Positions 19,461 through 29,387 of a stretch of DNA of 64,000 bases are shown piece by piece. This stretch comes from Actinokineospora baliensis (lineage in GTDB: Bacteria > Actinomycetota > Actinomycetes > Mycobacteriales > Pseudonocardiaceae). The DNA lies in the NCBI RefSeq assembly GCF_016907695.1, contig NZ_JAFBCK010000001.1:372001-436000 (forward strand), given 5' to 3'. A model generated the notes under the pieces. The model was not told the DNA's origin. It did not search any database and saw nothing but the letters and a program-made list of their open reading frames with translations. Each line of letters starts with the position of its first letter. Position 1 is the stretch's first letter. Made by a program: the position numbers and the translations under genes.

Positions 19461-21176
19461 TCAGCCTGGGAAGAACGGCAGCGAGCCCGGCCCGAGGTTG
19501 TACTGGTGGTACTGCCAGACCTTGCCCGCCTCGCCCGTGGTCCACATGCCGGAGCCGTCGGTGACGATGGTGGCCCGGCCGGGGGCTGCGGTGACCGCGG
19601 TGACCGGCAGGGTCAGGTTGGTCTTGTTGTAGGTCGTGTACGAGTAGCCGTCGACGGACATGCTGACCACCGGGCGGATGGCCAGGCCGGTCGCGGCGAT
19701 CACGGTGAGCCGGTCGAGCCAGTCGAGGCCGACGACGTCCTTGACGATGCCCGCCTGCAGGGTGCGGCCGGAGCGCAGCATCACGGCGTCGTTGTTGCGC
19801 ACGACGGAGGCGACGCGGACTTCGCCGTTGACCACCGCGGCGACCCGAGCGCCGTCGCGGGACAGGCGCAGTTCGGTGATGGTGCCGCCGTTGCGGGTGA
19901 ACTCCGAGGCGTCGACCGGGTAGTCCTCCCACTTGCCCTCGGCGGTGCGCGCGACCCGGACGACCAGCGTCCCGTCGGCCACCGTCCACACCTCGTTGGG
20001 GGTGGCCTCCTCGGAACCCGCGTAGAGCCACGTCGGCCGCGTCAGCGTGCCCGCCGCGGGGAGGCTCACCTCAGGCAGTTCACCGTCAGCCTTACCGACG
20101 CGCAGCTTCATCCCGCCGTTGACGCGTTGCACCACCGCGAGCTGCGTCCCGTCCAGTGACTGGGCAGCGCGAACAACGTCGTATGTGCCGTTGCCCGTCG
20201 GACCTTCGAGCGGCTTCCCATCGCGCAGCGACACAAGACGGCCATTGACGACGGCAAGGCCGAGCAGGTCCGCCTTAAGAGCGGTCAACGCGTCATAGGC
20301 GCCTGGCTCGTTGGAGGTCCAATCCTCGTGCCCAGGTACCAATGGCAACCCCTGGGTGCGGATCCGCAGCGGGCTCGTCGTGACCTCACGCAACGATCTG
20401 ACGAGTTGGGCCGCGATCCGCTGTCTGTCTTCTAGAGGTTTGTCGAGCTTGCCGAAGTTGATGAGGATGCCCCCGTCGGACTCCTGCAAGACGTTCGTAT
20501 CGAGCACCAGCCCTTCGAGCTGGTTGCGCACGGCACCCTTAAGCGACTCCGAAGGCCCACCCAGCAACAGGTCGACCACCCGGCCGTAGAGGCTCTGCCG
20601 CGGCTCGACCTGCACATAGCGGGGGTCCGGGATCATGACCCGCTGGTCCGGGTCGAAGAACTCCAGGTTGACCCGCCTATAGCTCTTCATGAAGTCGGCC
20701 TCGCGGATGAGCACCGTGTTGGGCGGCTCGGCGATGCGCCACTGCCCGTCCTGCCGCTGGATGATGACCCGGTACTCCAAGGACTGGACCTGCGGCACAA
20801 ACGACCAGTCGCCAAAAAGGCTGCCTATAGAGGTCGCGGTGAGGATCACGACCTGTTCCTTGTTCGGGTCGCGGCCCTCTTGCACAGCCTGCGGAACGGT
20901 CTTGAACTCGTCCTGGATGATCGTCGGTACCCCGGTGCCCTTCCAGCCGGGCTTGGCCTCTTCGGTCAGGTAGGTCCGCGCGGCGTCCGGTGTGCCCGCG
21001 TTCTTGACGAACTCCTGGACCAGGTTGAACGGGTCGAGCCCCGGGGCGGGCTTACCGATCTGGCGCGGCTGCTCCTCGGTGACGTCGACAACGACCTTGG
21101 GCAGCGTCCGGACGGGGATGTTGGCGCAACTGGTGAGCAGGAGCGCGCACAACACGGTGAGGACGAACCGGATCAC
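19461..21176 (-). CDS. lpqB: Lipoprotein LpqB, partner of MtrAB
   Basis: 571-residue lipoprotein. The signal peptide VIRFVLTVLCALLLTSC places the lipid-anchored cysteine at residue 17. The N-terminal domain (VRTLPKVVVDVTEEQPR) is followed by a GerMN-type domain (VNLEFFDPDQRVMIPDPRYV, SLYGRVVDLLLGGPSESLKG) and a C-terminal beta-propeller-like LpqB domain. In mycobacteria LpqB binds the extracellular part of MtrB and tunes signalling and cell-wall maintenance. GTG 21176 overlaps the mtrB stop by 4 bases, confirming co-translation. It has the expected length and position (Rv3244c). Confidence 0.95.
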   Translation of the reverse strand: MIRFVLTVLCALLLTSCANIPVRTLPKVVVDVTEEQPRQIGKPAPGLDPFNLVQEFVKNAGTPDAARTYLTEEAKPGWKGTGVPTIIQDEFKTVPQAVQEGRDPNKEQVVILTATSIGSLFGDWSFVPQVQSLEYRVIIQRQDGQWRIAEPPNTVLIREADFMKSYRRVNLEFFDPDQRVMIPDPRYVQVEPRQSLYGRVVDLLLGGPSESLKGAVRNQLEGLVLDTNVLQESDGGILINFGKLDKPLEDRQRIAAQLVRSLREVTTSPLRIRTQGLPLVPGHEDWTSNEPGAYDALTALKADLLGLAVVNGRLVSLRDGKPLEGPTGNGTYDVVRAAQSLDGTQLAVVQRVNGGMKLRVGKADGELPEVSLPAAGTLTRPTWLYAGSEEATPNEVWTVADGTLVVRVARTAEGKWEDYPVDASEFTRNGGTITELRLSRDGARVAAVVNGEVRVASVVRNNDAVMLRSGRTLQAGIVKDVVGLDWLDRLTVIAATGLAIRPVVSMSVDGYSYTTYNKTNLTLPVTAVTAAPGRATIVTDGSGMWTTGEAGKVWQYHQYNLGPGSLPFFPG

Positions 21177-22840
21177 GGGTAGGCCTCCTCCGGCACCGAC
21201 AACGGCAGTGGGGCTGGCTGAGTCATCGGGCGGGCGTCGACGGGCGGTAGCGGTAAGGGGCTGTCCTCGTACTCCACGTCCTGCTCGATCGGCAGCGTCA
21301 ACCGGAAGCAGGCGCCCTCGCCCGGCTCGCCCCACGCGTCAAGGCCGCCGCCGTGCAACCGGGCGTCTTCGAGGCTGATCGCCAGCCCGAGGCCGGTGCC
21401 GCCGGTGTGCCGGTTGCGCGACGGGTCGGCGCGCCAGAACCGGTTGAACACCAGGTCGGCCTCGCCGGTGCGCAGCCCGACACCGTGGTCCCGGACCGTC
21501 ACCGCGACCGCGTTGCCCTCGATCACCATGGTCAGCTCGACCGGCTTGCCCTCGCCGTGGTCGATCGCGTTGGCCAGCAGGTTGCGCAGGATCCGTTCCA
21601 CCCGGCGGGACTCGACCTCCGCGGTGGCCTCGTCCTCGGGCAGGTTGAGCACGATCTCCGACCCCGCGTTGCGAGCGATCACCCGAACCGACTCCACCGC
21701 GCGCCTGACGATGGCCCGCAGGTCGGTGTACTCGGCGACCAGCTCCTCCACGCCCGCGTCGAGGCGGGAGATCTCCAGCAGGTCGCCGAGCAGGGACTCG
21801 AACCGGTCGAGCTCGTCGACCAGGAGCTCGGTGGACCTGGCCAGACCCGCGGGGAACTGGGCGCGGGAGGCGTGCAGGACGTCCGCGGCCATCCGGACCG
21901 TGGTCAACGGGGTGCGCAGCTCGTGCGAGACGTCAGAGGTGAACCGGCGCTGGAGCTGGCCGAAGTCCTCTAGTTGCCGGATCTGGCGCTCAATGCTGGC
22001 GGCCATCTCGTTGTAAGACTCCGCCAACCGCGCCACGTCATCTTCACCGGCGACGACCATGCGCTCGCCCAACTCACCGTCGGCGAACCGTTCAGCGGCT
22101 CTAGCCGCGCGCCGCACAGGGAGCACTACCTGGCGCGTGACGAGGTTGGTGATGCCAGCCAGAAGAAGCAGAAGAACCAAGCCACCGACAACGAGCGTGC
22201 TTTGCACTACGTCGATGGTCCGCTGCTCGGCAGCGAGGGGATACAGCATGTATAGGCGTAATGCGGCACTCGTAGTGGCCACCGGAACGCCTACGATCAG
22301 ATACGTGTTTCGCTCGCCATTGCGCTCGACGGTATAGATCTGCGAAACCGTGCGGTTGGGGCTGCTCAGCACGAAGTCGCGCAAGGACTGCGGGACGTTC
22401 TCGTACGGCCCGGCGAACTTGACGTCACTGGGCGCGATGTACGGGGCGTCGTTGACCAGCACCGGCTCGAACGCGCCTGCCGGACCCGCCGCCGACTGGT
22501 CGGGCGACGAGCTGGTCAGCTTGTTGATGGCGCTGTTGAGCCGGTCGCGGATGGGGTCGGAGTCGCGGGTGCCCGCCAGTTCCCGCTCGGCGATCTGGAC
22601 CGCGTTCCTGGTCTGGGCGATCGCCGCTTCTTCCTTGGTGCCCAGCAGCCGCTCGGTGATCTGGTTCTGCAGCACCATGCCCAGCACGAAGATCACCGCG
22701 GAGCCCAGCGCCAGTGTGCTCACGACCACCCGCAGCTGCAGCGACCGCCGCCACAGGTCGCTGAACGCGCCGGAACGGCGCCTGCCCGCGGCGACCACAC
22801 CGCGGACGGCGCCGAGCAGCCAGCGCCAGAGGCTGGTCAC
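21173..22840 (-). CDS. mtrB: Sensor histidine kinase MtrB
   Basis: 555-residue membrane kinase. TM1 about 37-57, an extracytoplasmic sensor to about 210, TM2 about 212-233, then HAMP (RRAARAAERFADGELGERM). The HisKA box has phospho-acceptor H306 in DVSHELRTPLTTVRM, and the ATPase has NLLANAIDHG, RDHGVGL and GGTGLGLAISLEDARLHGG. In actinobacteria MtrAB couples the cell cycle, osmotic stress and peptidoglycan hydrolases. It begins 13 bases after mtrA and is overlapped by lpqB. Confidence 0.97.
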   Translation of the reverse strand: MTSLWRWLLGAVRGVVAAGRRRSGAFSDLWRRSLQLRVVVSTLALGSAVIFVLGMVLQNQITERLLGTKEEAAIAQTRNAVQIAERELAGTRDSDPIRDRLNSAINKLTSSSPDQSAAGPAGAFEPVLVNDAPYIAPSDVKFAGPYENVPQSLRDFVLSSPNRTVSQIYTVERNGERNTYLIVGVPVATTSAALRLYMLYPLAAEQRTIDVVQSTLVVGGLVLLLLLAGITNLVTRQVVLPVRRAARAAERFADGELGERMVVAGEDDVARLAESYNEMAASIERQIRQLEDFGQLQRRFTSDVSHELRTPLTTVRMAADVLHASRAQFPAGLARSTELLVDELDRFESLLGDLLEISRLDAGVEELVAEYTDLRAIVRRAVESVRVIARNAGSEIVLNLPEDEATAEVESRRVERILRNLLANAIDHGEGKPVELTMVIEGNAVAVTVRDHGVGLRTGEADLVFNRFWRADPSRNRHTGGTGLGLAISLEDARLHGGGLDAWGEPGEGACFRLTLPIEQDVEYEDSPLPLPPVDARPMTQPAPLPLSVPEEAYP

Positions 22841-22853
22841 CGGAGGGGCTCGG

Positions 22854-23531
22854 TCACGGAGGGCCCGCCTTGTAGCCCACGCCGCGCACGGTCAGCACGA
22901 CCTCGGGGTGCTCCGGGTCGCGCTCGACCTTGGACCGCAGCCGCTGGACGTGCACGTTCACCAGACGGGTGTCCGCGGCGTGCCGGTAGCCCCAGACCTG
23001 CTCGAGCAGCACCTCGCGGGTGAACACCTGGCGCGGCTTGCGGGCCAGCGCGACCAGCAGGTCGAACTCCAGCGGGGTCAGCTGGATGGCCTTGCCGTCG
23101 CGGGTCACCTCGTGCCCGGGGACGTCGATGGTCAGGTCGCCGATGCCGAGGGTCTCGGCGGGCTCGGACTCGGTGCGCCGCAGCCTGGCCCGCACCCTGG
23201 CCACGAGCTCCTTGGGCTTGAACGGCTTCACCACGTAGTCGTCGGCGCCGGACTCCAGGCCGAGCACGATGTCGACGGTGTCGCTCTTGGCGGTCAACAT
23301 CACGATCGGCACCCCGGACTCGGCCCGGATCGCCTTGGCCACGTCGATGCCGTTCATGCCGGGGAGCATGAGGTCCAGCAGCACGAGGTCGGGTTTGAGC
23401 TCGCGCAGCGCGGGCAGCGCCCGGGAGCCGTCAGCCACCACGGCCGTGTCGAATCCCTCGCCGCGCAGCACGATCGTGAGCATCTCGGCGAGGGCCGGGT
23501 CGTCGTCAACCACCAGCACTCGTGCCTTCAT
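22854..23531 (-). CDS. mtrA: Response regulator MtrA
   Basis: 225-residue OmpR/PhoB-type regulator. Receiver: acidic pocket VDDDPALAEML, phospho-acceptor D53 in LVLLDLMLPG, conserved Thr in VMLTAKSD and Lys in VVKPFKPKEL. DNA-binding winged helix: LTPLEFDLLVALARKPRQVFTREVLLEQVWG and DTRLVNVHVQRLRSKVE. ATG 23531 gives the canonical MKARVLVVDDD start. In most relatives tmk lies directly upstream; here a NACHT gene and a divergent VOC gene intervene, so mtrA must rely on a promoter in the 95-base gap 23532-23626. Confidence 0.97.
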   Translation of the reverse strand: MKARVLVVDDDPALAEMLTIVLRGEGFDTAVVADGSRALPALRELKPDLVLLDLMLPGMNGIDVAKAIRAESGVPIVMLTAKSDTVDIVLGLESGADDYVVKPFKPKELVARVRARLRRTESEPAETLGIGDLTIDVPGHEVTRDGKAIQLTPLEFDLLVALARKPRQVFTREVLLEQVWGYRHAADTRLVNVHVQRLRSKVERDPEHPEVVLTVRGVGYKAGPP

Positions 23532-23626
23532 GCGCACATCGTCGCACTGTTGCGCGCGCGTTCGCGCAGCACCCGCCATCGAGTATCGTTGAAACTTGAA
23601 CTGGACCGGTCGACCAGGAGGACCCC

Positions 23627-24109
23627 TTGGGCATCAGAAGGCTCAACCACGCCGTCCTCTACGTCCGCGACGTCGACCGCAGCGTGGCCTTCTACGGCGA
23701 GGTCCTCGGTTTCCGCCCGGTCACCCGCTTCCCCGGAGCCGCGTTCCTGCGCGCCCCGGACTCCGACAACGACCACGACCTGGGCCTGTTCCAGGTAGGC
23801 CAAGACGCCCCCGGCCAACTCCCCGGCGGCGTAGGGCTCTACCACCTCGCGTGGTCGGTCCACACCCTCACCGAACTAGCCGGGTTCAAACGCCTACTCA
23901 CCGAGGTTGGCGCTCTAGTGGGCGCCTCCGACCACGGCGTCTCGAAATCCCTCTACGCGAAGGACCCTGACGGCGTCGAGTTCGAGGTCTCCTGGTTCGT
24001 CCCCCGAGACCGGGTGACGGCGGAGATGGAGCAGTCCGGCCCACCCCGCCCGCTGGACATCGACGCCGAGATCGCCGTGTGGGGCACGGAGCTAGTCGGC
24101 GCCCTGTAG
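23627..24109 (+). CDS. VOC-family (glyoxalase/dioxygenase fold) protein
   Basis: 160-residue vicinal-oxygen-chelate protein with two beta-alpha-beta-beta-beta modules. The first (RRLNHAVLYVRDVDRSVAFYGEVLGFRPV) contains the His metal ligand. The second (GLYHLAWSVHTLTEL, HGVSKSLYAKDPDGVEFEVSWF) contains His and the typical terminal Glu. Metal binding is therefore likely; the substrate is unknown. The start is TTG at 23627, supported by AGGAGG five bases upstream. It is divergent from mtrA and its 3' end overlaps the NACHT gene by 18 bases. Confidence 0.85.
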   Translation: MGIRRLNHAVLYVRDVDRSVAFYGEVLGFRPVTRFPGAAFLRAPDSDNDHDLGLFQVGQDAPGQLPGGVGLYHLAWSVHTLTELAGFKRLLTEVGALVGASDHGVSKSLYAKDPDGVEFEVSWFVPRDRVTAEMEQSGPPRPLDIDAEIAVWGTELVGAL

Positions 24110-26872
24110 TTCGAGGTAGGCCCTCGCCTGCCGCAGGAACCGCTCGGGCGTGGTGCTGACGTCGAGGCCGAGGTGCGGGTGCGCCAGCGCGACAACGGCC
24201 CTGCACAGCGGCGCCGCACCCGTGGCCTCCAGCCAGAGGAGGAAGTCGCGGGCGAACTCGGCCGACCACGACGGCCCGCACATGACCAGCATGTGCTCGG
24301 CCAACACCGCCATGTCCCGGTGCAGCCTCGGCAACGCCTCGATGTCGAACGGGCCGGTTGATCGACTGAGGTAGTACACGAGCTTGCCCAGCACGTAGAC
24401 CCGGATCTCCTCGTCGTCGGCCGACCCGTCGGCGACGTGCACGCCGTCGAGGAAGGCGACGCCAATGCGCATCCGGTGCGTGGCCGACCGGTCGAAGGTC
24501 AACTCGACGGCGAGGAGATCGGTCGACAGCCTGCCGTCCCGCTTGACGACGAGGTCCGTCCCGTCGCGCGCCAGCAAGCGGAGCACCGCGGCGAGCCCCT
24601 GCTTGTCGAGCCCAGCCGTCCACAGCCGGACCACGGCCGTCCAGCCGGTGCGGGTCCAGAGGCTCTCGATGTCGACGACGTCGGTCAGCAGGACCCGCAG
24701 TAGGACCAGGTTGGCCGAGTAGGCCGCGAGCCGGGCCACGTAGTCGGTGGAATCCGGGCAGTAGCCGGGGTAGCGGCTGGACCGCCGCTGGGCGCGGTGA
24801 TCGCGGAGCAGGTGGTCGAGGGTCCGCTCGACCCGGCCGCGCTCACCGTCGTCGAGCCGGGCGAGGTGCTCGGCGATGAAGTCGATGACCGGGCGCTGGA
24901 CGGCCAGCGGTTGGTGCGAGAGCAGGGTGAACAGCAGCTCGTCGTCCGGGTCGTGCACGGCTCGCCTGCCGAATGAGCTGTCGGTCATGTCGCGCAGCAG
25001 TTCCACCACGCGGTGCGCGACCAGGTACTCGCCGAAGGTCGCGTGCAGGAACTCGTAGCCGCGCACGCTGCCCCGGGCCGTGGTCGCCTCGGGCGAGTGC
25101 ACGAAGAAGAACTGGGTCAGCACCTGGCCGCCGGTCGGCGAGCGGTCGTTGAGCGCGGCCAGGTCGGCCGCGAGGTCGGCTTCGGAGACGTACTGCGCGC
25201 CCCGGTTGAGCATCCCGATCGCGGCGACGGACAACCGCCACAGCAACTCGTCGACGGTCCCGGACCCGCTGCGCTCGATCTCGCGCTCGGCGAAGCCGGT
25301 GAACAGCTTCTCGTAGAGGTCGGCGAGGGACATGCCCGCGTCGAGGGCGGGTGCGTGCGGTTCGGCGTGGTAGATCGCCAGCATCAGCAGGAGCAGCGGC
25401 TGCCGGGCGAACTCGGGCAGCGCGAGCGCGGACGCCACCGGCAACGGCCTGGCGTTGAGGCTGTTCCAGACCGACAACCAGGCGGTGACCTGGCTGTCGT
25501 CGAACTCCTCGATCTTCACCACCGGGGTGCCGTGGCGGACGGTCACCCGATCGGCCACCAGGGTGCGCGAGGTGACCACGACCGCGACCGGCTGCCCCAT
25601 CGCGGCCTCGGTGCGCTGGAACTGCTCGACGTCGCGCAGGTAGCCGGTGCGGTCGGCGGCGGTGGTCTGCAGCAGTTCGTCGAGGCCGTCGAGGAGCACG
25701 ACGCGTACCGCGGCGTCGTCGAGATCGGCCCAGGCCACGCGGTTGTTGGTCGCCTCGTCCAGCGCCTGCGCGACCTGGGCGGCGACCAGCGCACCCGCGT
25801 CGATGTGCCGCAGGCGGACCCGGACGACCGTGTAGTCGGCGGCGGGCAGCATGGCGGCGAGCGCGGTCATCAGTACGGACTTGCCCGCGCCGGGGTGACC
25901 GAGCAGCAGCAGGGGCCGCGTGTGCGCGTCCGGGCTGGTGAAGTGCCTGGCCAGCATGACGGGGAGGTCGTCGTGCACGGGCAGTGACTTCCACCAGGCC
26001 TCGCTGCTGATGGTGGTGTTGGTGCCGTGCACGGTCAGCCGGTAGCGCGGGGTCTGGAAGATCTGCTCGATCGCCGGGAAGACGGCGATGGGGTCGGCCG
26101 CGTCGACGACGGGGCGGACCAGTCCGCTGCGGTTGGCCTGGTCGAGCAACGCGCGCGCGTCCTTGACCACCGCGAGCCGCCGCCCCAGCAGGTCGGTCAA
26201 CCCGGCCAGTCCCCGCGCGAGGTTGGCGTGCGCGACCTGGTCGGCCCAGACCCCGAACTCGGGCACCCCGGCGGCCAAGTCGAGGAAGTGCGATCGGTAG
26301 CGGGCCGCGAAGTCGTCCCGGATGTGCCTGGCGACCCGCGTCCAGTCACCCCGGATGCCGTAGACGTCGAGGACCTTGGTGCTCAGCGACGCGGCCCACT
26401 CGTCGAGGTCGTCGACGTTGCGCTCGAACGAAGCGGCCGCCGACGGCGTCGGGATCGAGGACGAGTACAGCGCCTCGACCAGCCCCTGCCCCTCCGCGCG
26501 GCGGAGGTCGGTGATCTTCGCCTTCTCCTGCTCGGTCGGCGTGACCCCCACGGCGCTCGCCACGGCCTCGCAGAACGCGGCGAGCACGATCGTGGAGTGC
26601 GCGGCGACCACGAGGTCTTGGCGGTATAGGCCGCTGGTGCCGGTCACCCTGCCGGTGAACGCGCCCATGACCTCGTGGAGGCGCGTGACGGCTTCGGACT
26701 TCTGGTCGACCATGCCCCAGATGGCCTCGAAGGTCTCGCTGACGAAGGCGAGCGGGCCCGCGCCGAGGATCACGCCGCCCAGCAAGCGGTCTACCGCTTT
26801 GAGCCACCCGGGGTCGTCGCGGCCGAGGATCTTGAGGGCGCCGCGGAAGGTGATCGGGGGGTCTCGGCGCAC
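24092..26872 (-). CDS. NACHT-domain STAND ATPase, candidate antiphage protein
   Basis: 926 residues in three parts. An N-terminal helical domain (about 1-290, starting ITFRGALKILGRDD) resembles the helical heads of actinobacterial NACHT proteins. The NACHT ATPase has P-loop GHPGAGKS (325-332), Walker B VVLLDGLDEL (391-400) and an arginine sensor in VVVTSRTLVADRV. A helical C-terminal region (about 560-926) has no recognisable repeat. Bacterial NACHT proteins are known phage-defence ATPases; this role is inferred, as no nuclease or toxin motif is visible. GTG 26872 lies 19 bases after tmk, so it may ride on the tmk transcript. It sits inside a normally contiguous tmk-mtrA block. Base composition matches the host. 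Confidence 0.8.
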   Translation of the reverse strand: MRRDPPITFRGALKILGRDDPGWLKAVDRLLGGVILGAGPLAFVSETFEAIWGMVDQKSEAVTRLHEVMGAFTGRVTGTSGLYRQDLVVAAHSTIVLAAFCEAVASAVGVTPTEQEKAKITDLRRAEGQGLVEALYSSSIPTPSAAASFERNVDDLDEWAASLSTKVLDVYGIRGDWTRVARHIRDDFAARYRSHFLDLAAGVPEFGVWADQVAHANLARGLAGLTDLLGRRLAVVKDARALLDQANRSGLVRPVVDAADPIAVFPAIEQIFQTPRYRLTVHGTNTTISSEAWWKSLPVHDDLPVMLARHFTSPDAHTRPLLLLGHPGAGKSVLMTALAAMLPAADYTVVRVRLRHIDAGALVAAQVAQALDEATNNRVAWADLDDAAVRVVLLDGLDELLQTTAADRTGYLRDVEQFQRTEAAMGQPVAVVVTSRTLVADRVTVRHGTPVVKIEEFDDSQVTAWLSVWNSLNARPLPVASALALPEFARQPLLLLMLAIYHAEPHAPALDAGMSLADLYEKLFTGFAEREIERSGSGTVDELLWRLSVAAIGMLNRGAQYVSEADLAADLAALNDRSPTGGQVLTQFFFVHSPEATTARGSVRGYEFLHATFGEYLVAHRVVELLRDMTDSSFGRRAVHDPDDELLFTLLSHQPLAVQRPVIDFIAEHLARLDDGERGRVERTLDHLLRDHRAQRRSSRYPGYCPDSTDYVARLAAYSANLVLLRVLLTDVVDIESLWTRTGWTAVVRLWTAGLDKQGLAAVLRLLARDGTDLVVKRDGRLSTDLLAVELTFDRSATHRMRIGVAFLDGVHVADGSADDEEIRVYVLGKLVYYLSRSTGPFDIEALPRLHRDMAVLAEHMLVMCGPSWSAEFARDFLLWLEATGAAPLCRAVVALAHPHLGLDVSTTPERFLRQARAYLELQGAD

Positions 26873-26891
26873 GTGATCAACGGTAGCGGAG

Positions 26892-27530
26892 TCAGGCCAG
26901 GAGGGATCCGGCTAGCGCGAACACATCCAGCTCCGCGCTCCCGTCGACGACGTGCCAGGGGGAGAGCCAGTTCGAGGCGGCTAGTTGGTCGTAGACCTCG
27001 CCGACGCGGGTTTGCAGGGGGGTGTCGGATTCCCAGGTGTCGCGGGCGCGGGCGTCGACGGTTTCGCGGTGGGTGGCTCGGGAGGCTGCTAGTTGCGCTG
27101 AGACGCGTAGAAGCAGTTGGGCGTGCGGTACCGGGAGGCCTAGCCGGTCGATTTCGGTGGCCTTGACCCAAGAGACGAAGTCGCCGGTTGCGGGCTCGTG
27201 CAGGCGGGCGGCGCCATAGGCGGCGTTGGACGCTACATAGCGGTCCAGCAGCAGCACATCGAAGGACGCCAGGTCGGACAAGAGGTCTTCCAGGGCTCCG
27301 TGGCGGTCCAGCGCATAGAGCACAGCCATGCCGTAGACGGACTCGCCGAGGCCCCCTAGGCGGCCGTGCAGTCCCTCTTGCACCAGGTCCGCCGTCACCG
27401 AGAGCCCGTACCTGGGGAACGCGCGGGTCCCCACTGATGCGCCGTGTTCGGCGAAGGCGGCGGTGAGCTTGTCGGCCAGGGTGCGCTTGCCCGCACCGTC
27501 GAGGCCTTCGATCACGATCAGGCGTCCCAC
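26892..27530 (-). CDS. tmk: Thymidylate kinase
   Basis: 212-residue dTMP kinase (dTMP + ATP to dTDP + ADP). P-loop IEGLDGAGKRTLADKL has the Gly-Lys-Arg-Thr form seen in mycobacterial Tmk. The DRY-type motif LLLDRYVASNAAYGAARL, the substrate-side VLYALDRHG and a LID-like SRATHRETVDARARD follow. GTG start at 27530. Upstream lie two inverted repeats and the ahcY terminator; downstream the NACHT gene follows almost immediately. Confidence 0.93.
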   Translation of the reverse strand: MGRLIVIEGLDGAGKRTLADKLTAAFAEHGASVGTRAFPRYGLSVTADLVQEGLHGRLGGLGESVYGMAVLYALDRHGALEDLLSDLASFDVLLLDRYVASNAAYGAARLHEPATGDFVSWVKATEIDRLGLPVPHAQLLLRVSAQLAASRATHRETVDARARDTWESDTPLQTRVGEVYDQLAASNWLSPWHVVDGSAELDVFALAGSLLA

Positions 27531-27558
27531 GCGAGGAACTTAGCGTGGGAATCGACAG

Positions 27559-27608
27559 CCGTGGACGGCGCCTCCTGGCTCTCCCCTCCGGGTCGGCGCC
27601 GTCCACGG
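27559..27608. promoter_or_regulatory. Perfect 14-bp inverted repeat in the tmk leader
   Basis: ccgtggacggcgcc (27559-27572) and its exact complement (27595-27608) flank a 22-base pyrimidine-rich loop, ending 29 bases before the tmk start on the minus strand. A second, smaller pair (gttctggc / gccagaac at 27639-27646 and 27662-27669) lies further upstream. This could be a leader hairpin or an operator, and it looks too close to the start to be only a terminator of ahcY, which already has its own. Confidence 0.5.
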
Positions 27609-27724
27609 TGCCATCCACCCCCCGGGGCGGCTCCTTGGGTTCTGGCTTGCCCCCTGCGCAGGCCAGAACTACACAAGATCGCTCGACCGGGTCGACGTGT
27701 TACACCTTTCGGTGAGAGAAGACG

Positions 27725-27759
27725 CGGGCCCCGGCACGCAGGTTGCGTGCCGGGGCCCG
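27725..27759 (-). terminator. Strong terminator of ahcY
   Basis: Perfect 16-base stem cgggccccggcacgca / tgcgtgccggggcccg with a 3-base loop, 29 bases past the ahcY stop. On the minus strand it is followed by gtcttctctc. Confidence 0.85.
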
Positions 27760-27788
27760 GAAGAACGGGTTACCGCTGGGTAAGGACC

Positions 27789-29279
<1,491 letters not shown>

Positions 29280-29387
29280 CGAGAACATCCTCCAGACTTC
29301 TGGTTCCTGTCGAACACTACCGTTGGAGCAGGGGGCACGGGGCGACCAAAAGGAGTGATCCGTGCCGGAGAGTGACCGGGGAGGGAC

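Noticed and set aside
29280..29387. SAH or SAM riboswitch before ahcY
   Set aside because: The 108-base leader shows no matching conserved core or pseudoknot pairing by eye.
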